Notes: generated by a model from the sequence alone, not told the origin. 64,000 nt of DNA from Burkholderia glumae LMG 2196 = ATCC 33617 (GCF_000960995.1 NZ_CP009434.1:496001-560000), one strand, 5' to 3'. Numbered from the stretch's first letter, positions 18,558 through 28,997 are shown. Made by a program: numbers and translations.

Positions 18558-18713
18558 ATGACCCTCATTTTCGCGCTGCTTCAAAAGATCGACGATCTGT
18601 TCGTTTCGCCGCATCTGCCGCTCGACCGCGACTATTCCTACGCCGCCCGCCATGCGGAAGCCGAGCGTCAGCGCAAGGCGCAGATCTCGCGCGTCGGCCT
18701 GATCCGTCGCTGA
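18558..18713 (+). CDS. Small 51-aa protein, unknown function
   Basis: ATG 18558, TGA 18711-18713. The product is 51 aa: a hydrophobic/amphipathic N-terminus (TLIFALLQKIDDLF), a short middle with HLPLDRDYSYA, and a basic charged C-terminus (AEAERQRKAQISRVGLIRR). Codon use is typical of the chromosome and the upstream palindrome suggests regulation. GGGAGC lies 7-12 bases upstream as a weak RBS. I do not recognise a named family. Confidence 0.6.
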   Translation: MTLIFALLQKIDDLFVSPHLPLDRDYSYAARHAEAERQRKAQISRVGLIRR

Positions 18714-19123
18714 GCGGCTGCCGGCGCTGGCTGCCGCCGCCATCGCCGCCGCCGCCTTCGCTTCATTCGTCGTTTTCTCTGCGTCAGCTTCCGGCTATCG
18801 GCGCCGCGTCATCGCCCGCCGGCCCGGTTTGGCGCCGTTGCGGGTCGGGCGCCTTGCCGCGCGCGGCCGCGGCCGCGCCGGTTGGTTTTCTCCCCCTTTT
18901 GGCTCCCCCGGTTTGCCGCTGATGGGCGCCCGCCGTTCGGCTCAGGCCGCAAGGCGCGGCATCCGTCCGGCTAGCCTGCTTGCCCGCATTCCATTCCATT
19001 GCATTTCGTGTCGCGCCGTCGGCGCGGCCGTCGCATGGCCGCCATGAAGCGACGCAGCCCGCGCACCGATGCCGGGGCGCGGGCTGCATGCCGGATCGCG
19101 CCCGGCTTGTCAGCGCGGCGCGG
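18714..19123. other. Intergenic stretch with a GC-rich hairpin
   Basis: 410 bp between the 51-aa gene and the end of the copper ATPase gene. I see no gene. A 10-bp perfect stem GCAGCCCGCG / CGCGGGCTGC (19054-19063 and 19078-19087, 14-base loop) may terminate transcription from one or both sides, but no U-tract follows. Confidence 0.45.
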
Positions 19124-22027
19124 TCATCGCGTGCCGGCCTTCCAGGTTTTCAGCAGCAGCGCGTTCGTGACGACACTCACGCTCGAAAACGCCATGGCCG
19201 CGCCGGCGATCATCGGATTGAGCAGCCCGAACGCCGCGAGCGGCACGCCCACCAGGTTGTAGACGAAGGCCCAGAACAGGTTCTGCCGGATCTTCCGGTA
19301 GGTGCGGCGCGAGATGTCGATCGCGGCCGCGACGAGCGCCGGGTCGCCGCGCATCAGCGTGATGCCGGCCGACTGCATCGCCACGTCGGTGCCGGTCGCC
19401 ATGGCCATGCCGATGTCGGCGGCGGCCAGCGCGGGCGCGTCGTTGATGCCGTCGCCGACCATCGCCACCACGCCGCGGCTGGTCGCCTTCAGGTCGCCGA
19501 TCACGCGCGCCTTGTCGTCGGGCAGCACCTGTGCGTGGACTTCGTCGATGCCGAGCGTGCGCGCGACCGCTGCCGCGCTGCCGCGGTTGTCGCCGGTCAC
19601 GAGCGCGGTACGGATGCCGAGCGCGTGCAACTGCCCGATCGCGTCGCGCGCGCCCGGCTTCACGGTATCGCCGAAGGCGATCAGCGCGAGCACCGCCTGC
19701 GGTGCGTCGAGCCGCATCAGCCAGGACACCGTGTTGCCGGCCGCCTCGAGTTCGGCCGCGCGGGCCTTGGCGCCGGCCGGCATCTCGATGGCGAGCTCCG
19801 CCAGCCAGCGCGCGCTGCCGATCGCATAACGCGTGGCGTGGCCCGCCGCGCCGACGCGGGCCTCGACGCCGCGCCCGGCCACTGCGCGCGCCTCGGCCAC
19901 CGGCAGCGCGGCCGCGCCGGCGGGCGCCTCGCGCTCGAACGCGGCCACCATCGCGCGCGCGAGCGGATGGTCGCTCTGCCGCTGCACGGCGGCGGCGATC
20001 GCGAGCGCCTCGCCGCGCGCGAGGCCGAGCGCGTCGAACGCCGTCACCGCCGGCTTGCCTTCGGTGAGCGTGCCGGTCTTGTCGAAGGCGACCACGGCGG
20101 CGCGCTGCGCGAGTTCCAGCGCAAGCGCGTCCTGGATCAGCACGCCGTGCCGCGCGGCCACGCCGGTGCCGGCCATGATCGCGGCCGGCGTGGCGAGGCC
20201 GAGCGCGCAGGGGCAGGCGATCACGAGTACCGCCACCGCGTCGAGGATCGCCGTTTCGGTGTCCGCGCCGGCCAGCAGCCAGCCCGCCAGCGTGACCAGC
20301 GCAATCGCCAGAATGACCGGCACGAACACCGCGCTGACGCGATCGACGAGGCGCTGGATCGGCGCCTTCTCGGCCTGCGCCGATTCGACCAGCCGGATGA
20401 TGCGCGCGAGCGTGGTCTCGGCGCCGATCGCGGTGGTCTCGACCGTCAGCGCGCCTTCCGCATTGATCGCACCAGCCGTCACGCGGTCGCCGGGCGCTTT
20501 CGCCACCGGCAGGCTTTCGCCCGTGATCAGCGATTCGTCGACGTGCGACTCGCCGGCCAGGATCGTGCCGTCCACCGGGAAGCGCTCGCCGGGGCGCACC
20601 GCCACGATCGCGCCGACCTGCACCTGCGCGAGCGGCACCTCGCGCTCGGCGCCTTGTTCGACGATGCGCGCCCGCTCGGGGCGCAGCGCGTTGAGCGCGC
20701 GGATGGCGTCGGTGGTCTGGCGCTTGGCGCGCGCCTCCAGCCATTTGCCGAAGCGCACCAGCGTGACGATCACGGCCGCCGCCTCGAAGTACAGATGCTC
20801 GGCGTGGCCCGGCGCGCGCAGCAGCTGCCACAGGCTCAGGCCGAACGCGGCCGAGGTGCCGAGCGCGACGAGCAGGTCCATGTTGCCGGCGCGCGCGCGC
20901 AGCGCGTGCCACGCGGCGCGATAGAAGCGCGCGCCGAAACCGAACTGCACCACCGCCGCGAGCGCGAGTTCGAGCCACGCCGGCAGCGTTGCCGAGACGC
21001 CGAACGGTGCCGCCAGCATCGGCGCGACGAGCGGCACGGTCAGGAGCGCCGAGCCGATCAGCAGCATCAGGTCGCGGTGCGCTTCGGCGGCTTTGCGCGA
21101 TTCGGCGCTCGGGCGGGCGTGGGGCGCGCAGGCGGCCGGCGCCGAATGGGCGGTGGGGGCGGCGCGATAGCCGGCCTTCTCGACGGCCGCGACGAGCTGC
21201 GCGGCCGAAACGGAGGCAGCGGCGCTCACGCTCGCGCGTTCGGTGGCGAGATTGACGGTGGCACTCGACACGCCGGGCACTTGCGCGAGCGCCTTTTCGA
21301 CGCGGTTCGAGCACGAGGCGCAGGTCATGCCGCCGATGTCGAGTTCGATCGCCGTGGTCGGCGAAGCCGGCGCATCACTTGCGGCGGGCGCCGCGTCCAC
21401 GGCCGGCTTGGCGCGCGGCGTCGGCTGCGGCGCGAACGCCACGGCAACCGGCGCGGCGGCCTCGGACGCGCGCGCCGCCGCGGCGGATGGCACGGCGTGG
21501 GCGGGCTCGGCGCGATACCCCGCGGCCGCCACGGCGTCGATCAGCGTTTGCGCGCCGACCTCATGGTCCGCTTCGACGGTGGCCGTCGCGGCGCCCAGAT
21601 CGACGCGCGCGTGCACGACGCCGTTCACGCCGGCCAGGGCCTGCTCGACGCGTCGCGCGCAGCCGCCGCAGGTCATGCCGCCGACGCGCACGGCAAGGAC
21701 GTGCGTCGCGGGCCCGGCGTCGGACCCCACGGGCGATTCGGGCGATGTCGTGGGCTGCGGCGCGGGCGGCGTGCCGGAGGCATCGTGCCGCGGCAGGACG
21801 CGCGCCGGGTAACCGGCTGCCGTGACCGCCTCGGCGAGCGTCTTCGCATCGACGTCGGGCAGGCAGGTCACGCTTGCCGTCTTGGCCTCGAGATCGACTT
21901 GCGCCGTCGCGACGCCGGGAATCTGCGCGAGCGTGCGTTCGACACGGCGCGCGCAGCCGCCGCAGGTCATGCCCTCGATGCGCAACTCGGTTGTCTGGTG
22001 GGGCGCGGGATTGGACAGATCAGTCAT
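19124..22027 (-). CDS. copA: Copper-exporting P1B-type ATPase with three HMA domains
   Basis: A 967-aa Cu(I) exporter. Three N-terminal heavy-metal domains carry GMTCGGC (Cys 22/25), GMTCGGC (Cys 120/123) and GMTCASC (Cys 236/239), separated by Ala/Pro-rich linkers. One or two such domains are more usual in bacteria. The membrane metal site is CPC in VIACPCALGLATPAA. The phosphorylation loop is FDKTGTLTEGKP, the SDHPLA motif marks the P1B nucleotide domain, and GDGINDAPALAAADIGMAM is the hinge. A MerR/CueR-type promoter lies directly upstream, so copper induction is expected. No cueR gene is nearby. Confidence 0.93.
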   Translation of the reverse strand: MTDLSNPAPHQTTELRIEGMTCGGCARRVERTLAQIPGVATAQVDLEAKTASVTCLPDVDAKTLAEAVTAAGYPARVLPRHDASGTPPAPQPTTSPESPVGSDAGPATHVLAVRVGGMTCGGCARRVEQALAGVNGVVHARVDLGAATATVEADHEVGAQTLIDAVAAAGYRAEPAHAVPSAAAARASEAAAPVAVAFAPQPTPRAKPAVDAAPAASDAPASPTTAIELDIGGMTCASCSNRVEKALAQVPGVSSATVNLATERASVSAAASVSAAQLVAAVEKAGYRAAPTAHSAPAACAPHARPSAESRKAAEAHRDLMLLIGSALLTVPLVAPMLAAPFGVSATLPAWLELALAAVVQFGFGARFYRAAWHALRARAGNMDLLVALGTSAAFGLSLWQLLRAPGHAEHLYFEAAAVIVTLVRFGKWLEARAKRQTTDAIRALNALRPERARIVEQGAEREVPLAQVQVGAIVAVRPGERFPVDGTILAGESHVDESLITGESLPVAKAPGDRVTAGAINAEGALTVETTAIGAETTLARIIRLVESAQAEKAPIQRLVDRVSAVFVPVILAIALVTLAGWLLAGADTETAILDAVAVLVIACPCALGLATPAAIMAGTGVAARHGVLIQDALALELAQRAAVVAFDKTGTLTEGKPAVTAFDALGLARGEALAIAAAVQRQSDHPLARAMVAAFEREAPAGAAALPVAEARAVAGRGVEARVGAAGHATRYAIGSARWLAELAIEMPAGAKARAAELEAAGNTVSWLMRLDAPQAVLALIAFGDTVKPGARDAIGQLHALGIRTALVTGDNRGSAAAVARTLGIDEVHAQVLPDDKARVIGDLKATSRGVVAMVGDGINDAPALAAADIGMAMATGTDVAMQSAGITLMRGDPALVAAAIDISRRTYRKIRQNLFWAFVYNLVGVPLAAFGLLNPMIAGAAMAFSSVSVVTNALLLKTWKAGTR

Positions 22028-22070
22028 CGTGAAAACCGGTCGGGTGCGGCCTTAAGCCGACGATGTAATC

Positions 22071-22101
22071 AGTATCAACCTTCCAACGATGGCAAGGTCA
22101 A
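22071..22101 (-). promoter_or_regulatory. CueR-type promoter of copA
   Basis: On the minus strand TTGACC (-35, 22096-22101) and GATACT (-10, 22071-22076) are separated by 19 bp, the long spacer typical of MerR-family promoters. Inside is the dyad ACCTTGCC-N5-TTGGAAGGT (22078-22098), close to the CueR box. It lies 44-74 bp upstream of the copA start. The regulator must be encoded elsewhere. Confidence 0.85.
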
Positions 22102-22188
22102 GCAGGTTTTATCGGTTCGGTCCCCGCTCGTCGCTTCGCTTTCTGCCGGCGCAGGCCGCTATCCGCCGGGTTGCTGCTTTCGCGGCAT

Positions 22189-22539
22189 TCAGCGCAGCGC
22201 ATCGAGATTCAGCGCGTGCGATTGCCCGATCCAGAGCGCCGAATCGCGGTGGTCGCGCAGCGCGTCGCCGGTATTCGGATGCACGAACACGTCGAGCGCG
22301 CCGTGATTCAGCGCCAGCCAGCCGGCCACCGCCGCGAGTTGTCGGTGGTCGAATTCGAGCTGATACGACCACCTCGGATGCGGGCCGACCGGCCGCTCGT
22401 GGAAGCGGCCGATTAGCACCAGCGGGCCGAGATGCGCTTCGATCGCCTCGCGCAGCGCCCAGGCGGCGTCGCGGCAGGCGGCATCGAAATAGACGTGCGC
22501 GTGCCAGCTCGTGATGCCGGCGGGGTCGAGAAAAGGCAT
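22189..22539 (-). CDS. DOPA 4,5-dioxygenase-like protein
   Basis: A 116-aa protein of the DOPA 4,5-dioxygenase family. Conserved histidines are seen in ITSWHAHVYFD, FHERPVGPHPRWSYQLEFD and LDVFVHPNTGDALRDHRDSALWIG. In plants and fungi the family opens the DOPA ring; the role of bacterial members is unclear. ATG 22539 is preferred to an upstream TTG at 22548. It lies 161 bp upstream of copA in the same direction, with the copA promoter between. Confidence 0.85.
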   Translation of the reverse strand: MPFLDPAGITSWHAHVYFDAACRDAAWALREAIEAHLGPLVLIGRFHERPVGPHPRWSYQLEFDHRQLAAVAGWLALNHGALDVFVHPNTGDALRDHRDSALWIGQSHALNLDALR

Positions 22540-22904
22540 GGATGGCAAGCGGGCAGGCCGGAGTGATCAAGCGCTCATTGTCCGCCATTTGCCGAAAACC
22601 TTCGTTCCGGCCCGGCCGCCGCACGATGCGGCCATTCGCGGTCGGCCCGGCGCTCGCCGTATGACGCCGAAACACGATAATCACCGCTGCTTTTCGGCGA
22701 CTGTTGCGCAGGCCAAATCAAATCGTTGCCAGACAAGGCATGTCTTCGCATGCGGACATTGTTTTTGCGGTGGGCGTCGCGGTACGATTCTCGCGCTCCG
22801 GCGCGCCGGATGCGAACGGACGACGCACCCGCCATGAGCATGAGACCGCGCGCGCCGGCCCCAATCAACAAGCACAGCCGACGCTGCGCCGCTCGCCGAC
22901 CACC
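22540..22904. other. Intergenic stretch, nothing recognised
   Basis: 365 bp between divergent genes, with a patch of lower GC around 22660-22790. It should hold the promoters of both neighbours. I see no clear operator or RNA gene. Confidence 0.4.
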
Positions 22905-24356
22905 ATGACAACCCTTCTCCCGTTTTCCGCTGTTCGTCCGTGCGCCGCGATGGCGGTCGCCTGGGTCACCGTGCTCGCCGGTTGCGCCTCGCCGCCGCAA
23001 CCGGAGGTCGTCGCCCGCCAGACCGGCTGGATGCGCAGCGAGGTGGCCGATTCCTATGTCTATGCCTATCCGCTCGTGATGATGGATCTCGCGCGGCAAG
23101 CCGCGGCCGGCGGCGACGGCGCGGCGCCCGTGCCCGTCAACACGCTGAGCGGCGGCGTCGCGCTGCCGCCGCCCGGCGCCACGAACCCGCCGCTGCCGGG
23201 CGTCGACACGCTCGACTCGGCGGGCTGGCTCGACGTGGCTGCCGAGCCCGTGCTGGTCACGCTGCCGGATACGCACGGGCGCTATCTGGACGCGCGCGTG
23301 CTGGACATGTGGACCAACGTCGTCTGGTCCACCGGGGCCGACCCCAAGCCGCGCAGCGGCTCGGCTCGGGAGCAAACGATTGCCTTCGTCGGCCCCGATT
23401 TCCACGGCACGCTGCCGGACGGCGTCAAGCGGGTCGACCTGCCGGCGCACGAGGCCTGGATCGGCGTGCGGATCCGCACCAGCGGCGGCCGCGACCTGAA
23501 CGAGGCGCGCCGCTGGCAGCGCGCGGTGCGGATCGTGCCGCTGTCGGCGTTCGCGGCGCGCCCCGCGCGCGCGGAGCGCGCCAGCCGCGCGCAGGCGGCG
23601 CTCGACGAAACGGCGGCCAACGCCGCCGCGACCTCGGCGACGACCGCCGCGCGCGTCGCGGCGCTCGACGCCAAGGCGTTCTTCTCGCGTTTCGCGGCCG
23701 CGTTGCGCGAGAACCCGCCGGTGCAGCCGGACGCGCATGTCGACCAGGTGCTCGACGAGATCGGCGTGAAGGCGGGCAGCGAGGTGGATTGGACCGACGA
23801 ACGCCTCGCCGCCGCGACGCGCGGCGTCGAGGATGCGCGCGCGCGGCTCGCCGTGCCGCCGTCGAATCTGCTCGCGGCCGACGGCTGGCGCTGGCTCGGC
23901 GGCGACGCCGGCCATTACGGGCAGGATTACGCGCTGCGCGCCTACGTGGCGGCCACGCGTTTCGGCGCCGGCGCGCGCGAGGACGAAACCGTCGCCGTGG
24001 TGACGGTGGACGGCGACGGCAAGCCGCTCGACGGCGCCAATCGCTACGTGCTGCATTTCGCGCCGCGCGCGCTGCCGCCGGTGCGCGCGTTCTGGTCGCT
24101 GACGCCCTACACGGCCGACGGCGCGCTGCCCGAGGTGGGCCGCGGACGGCGCGCGATCGGCAGCTTCGACCGGCTGCGGCGCAATCGCGACGGTTCGGTG
24201 GATGTCGTCGTGGCGGCGGCCTCGCCGGGCCGGGCTCATGCGGCGAACTGGCTGCCCGTGCCGCGCGCCGATTTCCAACTGGTGCTGCGCCTGTACGCGC
24301 CGAAGGCCGAGGCCACCGACGGCTCTTGGCAGCCGCCGGCTGCGCAGCGGCGCTGA
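22905..24356 (+). CDS. DUF1254/DUF1214 lipoprotein
   Basis: A 483-aa protein with a lipoprotein signal (hydrophobic stretch ending VLAGC, lipid-modified Cys about residue 27). A DUF1254 domain follows (DSYVYAYPLVMMDLARQ... DTHGRYLDARVLDMWTNV), then an Ala-rich helical insertion, then a DUF1214 domain (FWSLTPYTADGALPEVGRGR and FQLVLRLYAPKAE). The pair is widespread in proteobacteria; the function is not firmly known. It probably sits in the outer membrane or periplasm. ATG 22905 fits the signal peptide. Confidence 0.88.
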   Translation: MTTLLPFSAVRPCAAMAVAWVTVLAGCASPPQPEVVARQTGWMRSEVADSYVYAYPLVMMDLARQAAAGGDGAAPVPVNTLSGGVALPPPGATNPPLPGVDTLDSAGWLDVAAEPVLVTLPDTHGRYLDARVLDMWTNVVWSTGADPKPRSGSAREQTIAFVGPDFHGTLPDGVKRVDLPAHEAWIGVRIRTSGGRDLNEARRWQRAVRIVPLSAFAARPARAERASRAQAALDETAANAAATSATTAARVAALDAKAFFSRFAAALRENPPVQPDAHVDQVLDEIGVKAGSEVDWTDERLAAATRGVEDARARLAVPPSNLLAADGWRWLGGDAGHYGQDYALRAYVAATRFGAGAREDETVAVVTVDGDGKPLDGANRYVLHFAPRALPPVRAFWSLTPYTADGALPEVGRGRRAIGSFDRLRRNRDGSVDVVVAAASPGRAHAANWLPVPRADFQLVLRLYAPKAEATDGSWQPPAAQRR

Positions 24357-24769
24357 TTTTCTTGAAAGTGAGTGCCTGCTTCGAAATATTGGCCGGGACG
24401 CGCGGCGCGGCCGTGGCGCTCAGGCCGGGCCCGCCTGGCCGATGCGCGTGACCGGGCAGGCTCGCCGGTGGGTTGCCCGGACGCGTCGGCCATGACGGGC
24501 CGGCGGCGCGGTTGCCGGCCGGCCGCCCCGGCACCGGCCCGAGCCAGGCCGCCAAGCTCGGGCGATTCAATCATAAGTGAGCAGTCACTTCATCTCCGAT
24601 GCAACGGCATCGCGCCGCTCGCCGCGGGTATCGTCTCGTCCCTCGTCTCGGGATTGGCGAAGCCGGCGACGCCGGGCGTGCCGGACAAGCGCCTATACTT
24701 CGCACGTTTCCAGGCTTGTGCCCCGATTTTGCCGACGGCGTCCGCCGTCGCTTCACCAGCATCGCTTGC
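24357..24769. other. Intergenic stretch, nothing recognised
   Basis: 413 bp between the DUF1254 gene and the DUF748 gene. A purine-rich patch and TTGAAAG follow the DUF1254 stop. I see no gene, clear terminator or operator. Confidence 0.4.
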
Positions 24770-27700
24770 ATGACCCGTATCCAGACAAAGCACTCCGACG
24801 CGCTCCGTTCCCGACTTGCCCGCAGGCTGGGCGGCCTGCTTCGCGCGCGCCGCACCCGGCGCGTCGTGGCCGGCATGGCGGCGCTCCTCGTGCTGTTCGG
24901 CCTGCTCGGCTTTTTCGCGGCCCCGCCGCTGATTTGCCACTTCGCCGAGCAGCAGCTGAGCCGCCAGCTCGGCCGCCCGGCCCGGATCGCCCGGATCGCG
25001 CTCAATCCCTACACGCTGCGGCTCGAGGCCGACGGCATTCGTCTGGGCGAGCCGGCCGGCGGCGGCCCGTTCCTCGATATCGCGAAGCTGGTCGTGCGGC
25101 CGGCATGGACCTCGCTGCTGCGCGGCGCGCCGATCGTCGACGAGGTGCGGATCGACTCGCCGCGCCTGCATCTGGTCCGCTACGATGCGCAGCGCTTCAA
25201 TGTCAGCGACCTGATCGAGACATTCTCGAAACCGTCCCCGCAGCCGTCGTCGGGGCCGGCGCGCTTTTCCGTGTCGAACATCCAGATCAACCAGGGCCGG
25301 ATCGATTTCGACGACCGGCTGCTCGGCGTGCGGCACACGGTGGACCAGTTGACGCTCGGCGTGCCGTTCATCGCGACGCTGGCGTCGAAGGCCGACCTCT
25401 TCGTGCAGCCGACGCTGCGGCTGCGGCTCGACGGCAGCCCGATCGCGATCGACGGCCGCACCAAGCCGTTCGCGCGTTCGCGCGAGTCGCGGATCAACCT
25501 GAAGTTCGACGGGCTGGACGTGCCGAAGCTGCTGTCCTACGTACCGGCCAGACTGCCCGTCGAGGTGAAGTCGGGCCGGCTGTCGAGCGATCTGGCGGTG
25601 AGCTTCGCGATGGACGGCGACGCCCGCACGCTGCGCGTATCGGGCCGCGTCGATCTGGCCGACGCGGACCTGGCCGATGCGCGGGGCCGGCCGCTTTTCG
25701 CGGCGCGCCGCCTGCAGGTGGCCGCCGCCTCGCTCGAACCGCTGCGCCGCGCGCTGCATTTCGACGAGATCCGCGTGGCGGCGCCGGTGCTGACGCTGAC
25801 GCGCGACGCGGCAGGCATGCTGAACGTGCAGCGGCTCGCGGCGGCGCAGGGGGCGCCGGCTGCGCCCGGCGCCTCGCCGCAGGCGGCTGCCTGGTCCGCC
25901 GCGGCCGCCGAGGCACCGACGAGTGAAGCGGCCGCCGCCCCGGCCCCGGCCAGCACGCCCCCCGCCGCGACGGCGCCGCCGCGGCCCCTCGACCTCACGA
26001 TCGCGCGCCTCGCGATCGACGGCGGCACGATCCGCCTCAGCGATGCCTCGGTGTCGCCGCCGGCCGCGCTCACGCTCCAGAACCTGACCACCACGCTCAC
26101 CGGCTTCACGCTGCAGGGCCGCCAGCCGGCGAAGTTCTGGGTCTCCACCTCGCTCGCGCAGGGCGGCGCGCTGCGCGCGGCCGGCGCGTTCAGCCTCGCG
26201 CAGCGGCAGGCGGGCGGTCATCTGGCGCTCGACGCGCTCGCGCTGCCGGCGTTCGCGCCATATCTGGCCGGCGCGAGCCGGGCCAAGCTGATTGCCGGCA
26301 AGCTCGGCGCGAGCGTCGATGCGTTCGCCGACTGGTCGAAGGCGCCGCTCGCGGCCAACATCGGCCCGAGCACGCTGACGCTGAGCGCGCTCGAGCTCGG
26401 CGCGCCGTATGCGAAGGGGCCGGTGATCGCGCTATCGAAGGCCCGCGTCGGCCTCACGCGCATCGACCTCGGCGCGCGCCGCGCCGAGGTCGCGAGCATC
26501 GATCTGGACGGGCTGTCGGCCGAGGTGGCGCGGCTCAAGGACGGCCAGATCGATCTGGCGTCGCTGGCCGGGCCGGCCACGGCGCGCGAGCCGGCGCCCG
26601 GTGCCCGTGGCGGCCGTGCGCATCTCGATCGCGGCGCCGAAGCCGCCGCGCCGTGGCACTACCGCATCGGCGCGCTGAACCTGACCGATGGGCAGGCCAG
26701 CTTCACCGATTTCTCGACGCCGCGCCCGGTGAGGCTGGCGTTCTCGCCGCTGACGCTGAAGCTCGGCCCGATCGGCGACGATCTGTCGAAGCCGCTGCCG
26801 CTGTCGCTGCATGCCACGCTGAACCGCAAGGGCAGCGTCGAGGTCGCCGGCGAGCTGCGCGCCGTGCCGCTCGACGCGCGCCTGCGCATCGACGGCAAGC
26901 GGCTCGACGCGGCCGCGTTCGAGCCGTACTTCGGCAGCGCGCTCAACGCGACGATCGCCAGCGCGCGGCTCGACGCGAGCGGCGACCTCGCGGTGTCGCA
27001 GGGCGGCGCGGCCACCCGGGCGTCCTATCGCGGCGATCTCGCGCTGCTCGACGTGCGGCTGCTCGACAAGGCCTCGTCGGACCCGTTCGCGGGCTGGCGC
27101 TCGCTCGCGCTGTCGAACCTGAAGGCGGATTACGACAGCGCGCGCGGCACCGACCTGGACGTCGCGCGCGTGAGCTTCGCGAACTTCTACGGCCGCGTGC
27201 TGCTCGACGCACAGGGGCGGCTGAACCTCAACGACGTGGTGGCCAAGCAGAGCGGCCCGGCCCACTCGCTGACGCGCGACGCGGGCGGCGCGCAGCCGCT
27301 GCCGCTCTCGCCGGGCGCCTCCGCGGTGGCGGCCGCGAGCGCGCCGCCGGCCTCGGGCGCCGCCCCGGTGGCACCCGCAGCCGTTGTGTCCGCAACCACT
27401 GCCGCGGCCGCCGCGCCGGCTTCCACCCCGGCTTCCGCCTCCGCGATCGTGACGGCCGCGCCGGCGCCGAGCCGGCCGGTGCGGATACGCGTGGGCGAAC
27501 TGGTGCTGCGGACGGCCGCGTGAGCTACACCGACAACTTCATCCGCCCGAACTACACGGCCGACCTGGTCGCGATCGAGGGCACCGTCGGCGCGTTCGGC
27601 ACCGAGTCGCAGGCCGCCGCGCCCGTCGACATCGGCGCGAGCCTCGAGGGCAACGGCCCGATCTCGATCCAGGGCTCGGTGAACCCGCTGATCGCCAAGC

Positions 27701-28665
27701 CGGCGCTCGACCTGACGGCCTCGGCGCACGGCATCGAGCTGACCAACCTCACGCCGTACTCGGCCAAGTACGCGGGCTATCCGATCACGAAGGGCAAGCT
27801 CAACGTCGACCTGCACTACCAGCTCGCGGACGATCGGCTCAGCGCCAACAACCACATCTTCATCGACCAGCTCACGTTCGGCGACCACGTCGACAACGAG
27901 ACGGCCACGAAGCTGCCGGTGCGCCTCGCGATCTCGCTGCTGAAGAACTCGCGCGGCGAGATCGACGTGAACATCCCGGTGTCGGGCTCGCTGTCGAACC
28001 CGGAATTCAGCGTCGGCGGGCTGATCTGGCATGCGGTGCTGAACCTGCTGAAGAAGGCCGTGACGGCGCCGTTCTCGCTGCTCGCGAGCGCGTTCGGCGG
28101 CGGCGGCGAGGAGCTCGGCTACGTGGAATTCGCGCCGGGGCGCGCGACGCTGTCCGACGCCGCGCAGCGCAAGCTCGACACCGTCGCCGGGCTGCTGGCC
28201 GAGAAGCCCTCGCTGCGCCTCGACCTGACGGGCCGCGTCGATCCCGCACGCGACGAGCCGGGCCTGCGCGCGGCCTACGTCGAGCGGCTGGTGCGCCAGC
28301 AGAAGTTCGAGGACCGGGTGGGGCGGGGCGAGAGCGTCGATCCGAGGACGCTCACGGTGGCCCCGGACGAAGCCTCGACCTACCTGACGCGCGCCTACAA
28401 GGCGGCCGACTTCAAGAAGCCGCGCAACCTGATCGGCCTGCAGAAGACGCTGCCCGATGCCGAGATGCGGCAGGCGCTGGCGGACCACGCACCGGTGAAC
28501 GAGGCGAGCCTGCGCGGCCTGGCCCAGGCGCGCGCGCAGGCGGTGCGCGAGTATCTGGACGCCAAGGTGGGCGCGAGCCGCATGTTCGTCGTCGCGCCGA
28601 AGCTCGACGCGAGCGGCATCGAGGACAAGGGCGCGACCACCCGCGTGGACTTCGGACTCAGGTGA
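24770..28665 (+). pseudogene. DUF748 (AsmA-like) protein gene with a frameshift
   Basis: One long gene for an AsmA-like DUF748 protein of about 1298 aa. ATG 24770 gives a basic N-terminus and one membrane helix (MAALLVLFGLLGFFAAPPLI) followed by the typical IALNPYTLRLEADGIRLGE. At about 27511 (codon 914) the frame breaks: frame 1 ends VLRTAA at TGA 27521, while the +1 frame continues GRVSYTDNFIRPNYTADLVAIEG to 28665. Adding one G after CTGCGG restores VLRDGRVSYTD. The C-terminus has GYVEFAPGRATL, an OmpA-like segment. Either a real inactivating deletion or a sequencing error. Both halves have normal codon use. Confidence 0.85.
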
Positions 28666-28733
28666 GGCGCGCGGCCGGCACGTCGCGCGGAGGCGGCCGA
28701 CGCCGGCGGCGGCAGCTTGGCTTGGACGCCGCC

Positions 28734-28964
28734 TCAGCGTCCCGTCGCGGCGGCCGGTGCCGGCTCGCGCCTGGCCAGCTCCTTGCGCGCCGCGAGCGGG
28801 ATCCGCGCGTCGTCCCACCCGCTCAGCCATTCCACTTCCTTGACGGTAAACACCTGGCCGTAGTTGCGCAGCGCGTAATGCAGCGAATCGATGATGTGAT
28901 TGCGGATGATTTCCGGCGTGCGTGTGTCGTCTAGCACGGAGCGGAACGCTTCGAGCGTGGCCAT
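28734..28964 (-). CDS. Small conserved-looking 76-aa protein
   Basis: A 76-aa product: helical N-terminus (ATLEAFRSVLDDTRTPEIIRNHIIDSLHYALRNYG), then VFTVKEVEWLSGWDDARIPLAA and an Ala-rich tail. It looks soluble. I do not recognise a named family, though similar orphan genes exist in Burkholderia. The start ATG 28964 lies 14 bp after a GGGAAAACCC-type palindrome. It is convergent with the DUF748 gene, with 68 bp between. Confidence 0.6.
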   Translation of the reverse strand: MATLEAFRSVLDDTRTPEIIRNHIIDSLHYALRNYGQVFTVKEVEWLSGWDDARIPLAARKELARREPAPAAATGR

Positions 28965-28977
28965 CGTCGGGCTCCGA

Positions 28978-28997
28978 ATAAGGGAAAACCCGCTTAT
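28978..28997. promoter_or_regulatory. ATAAGGG-AAAA-CCCGCTTAT palindrome before a small gene
   Basis: Arms ATAAG (28978-28982) and CTTAT (28993-28997) enclose GGG-AAAA-CCC. It lies 14 bp upstream of the 76-aa gene on the minus strand. The core resembles GGGGAAAACCCTTAA in the palindrome at 18488-18538, which also lies just before an orphan small gene. Confidence 0.45.

Noticed and set aside
18980..22306. 1108-aa plus-strand open frame opposite copA
   Set aside because: It mirrors the copA gene. Low-complexity Arg/Gly/His sequence, no RBS or family motif.
22511..22837. Cys/His-rich plus-strand ORF before the DUF1254 gene
   Set aside because: Open frame with a few Cys but no RBS, no family character, and it crosses the promoter region of two divergent genes.
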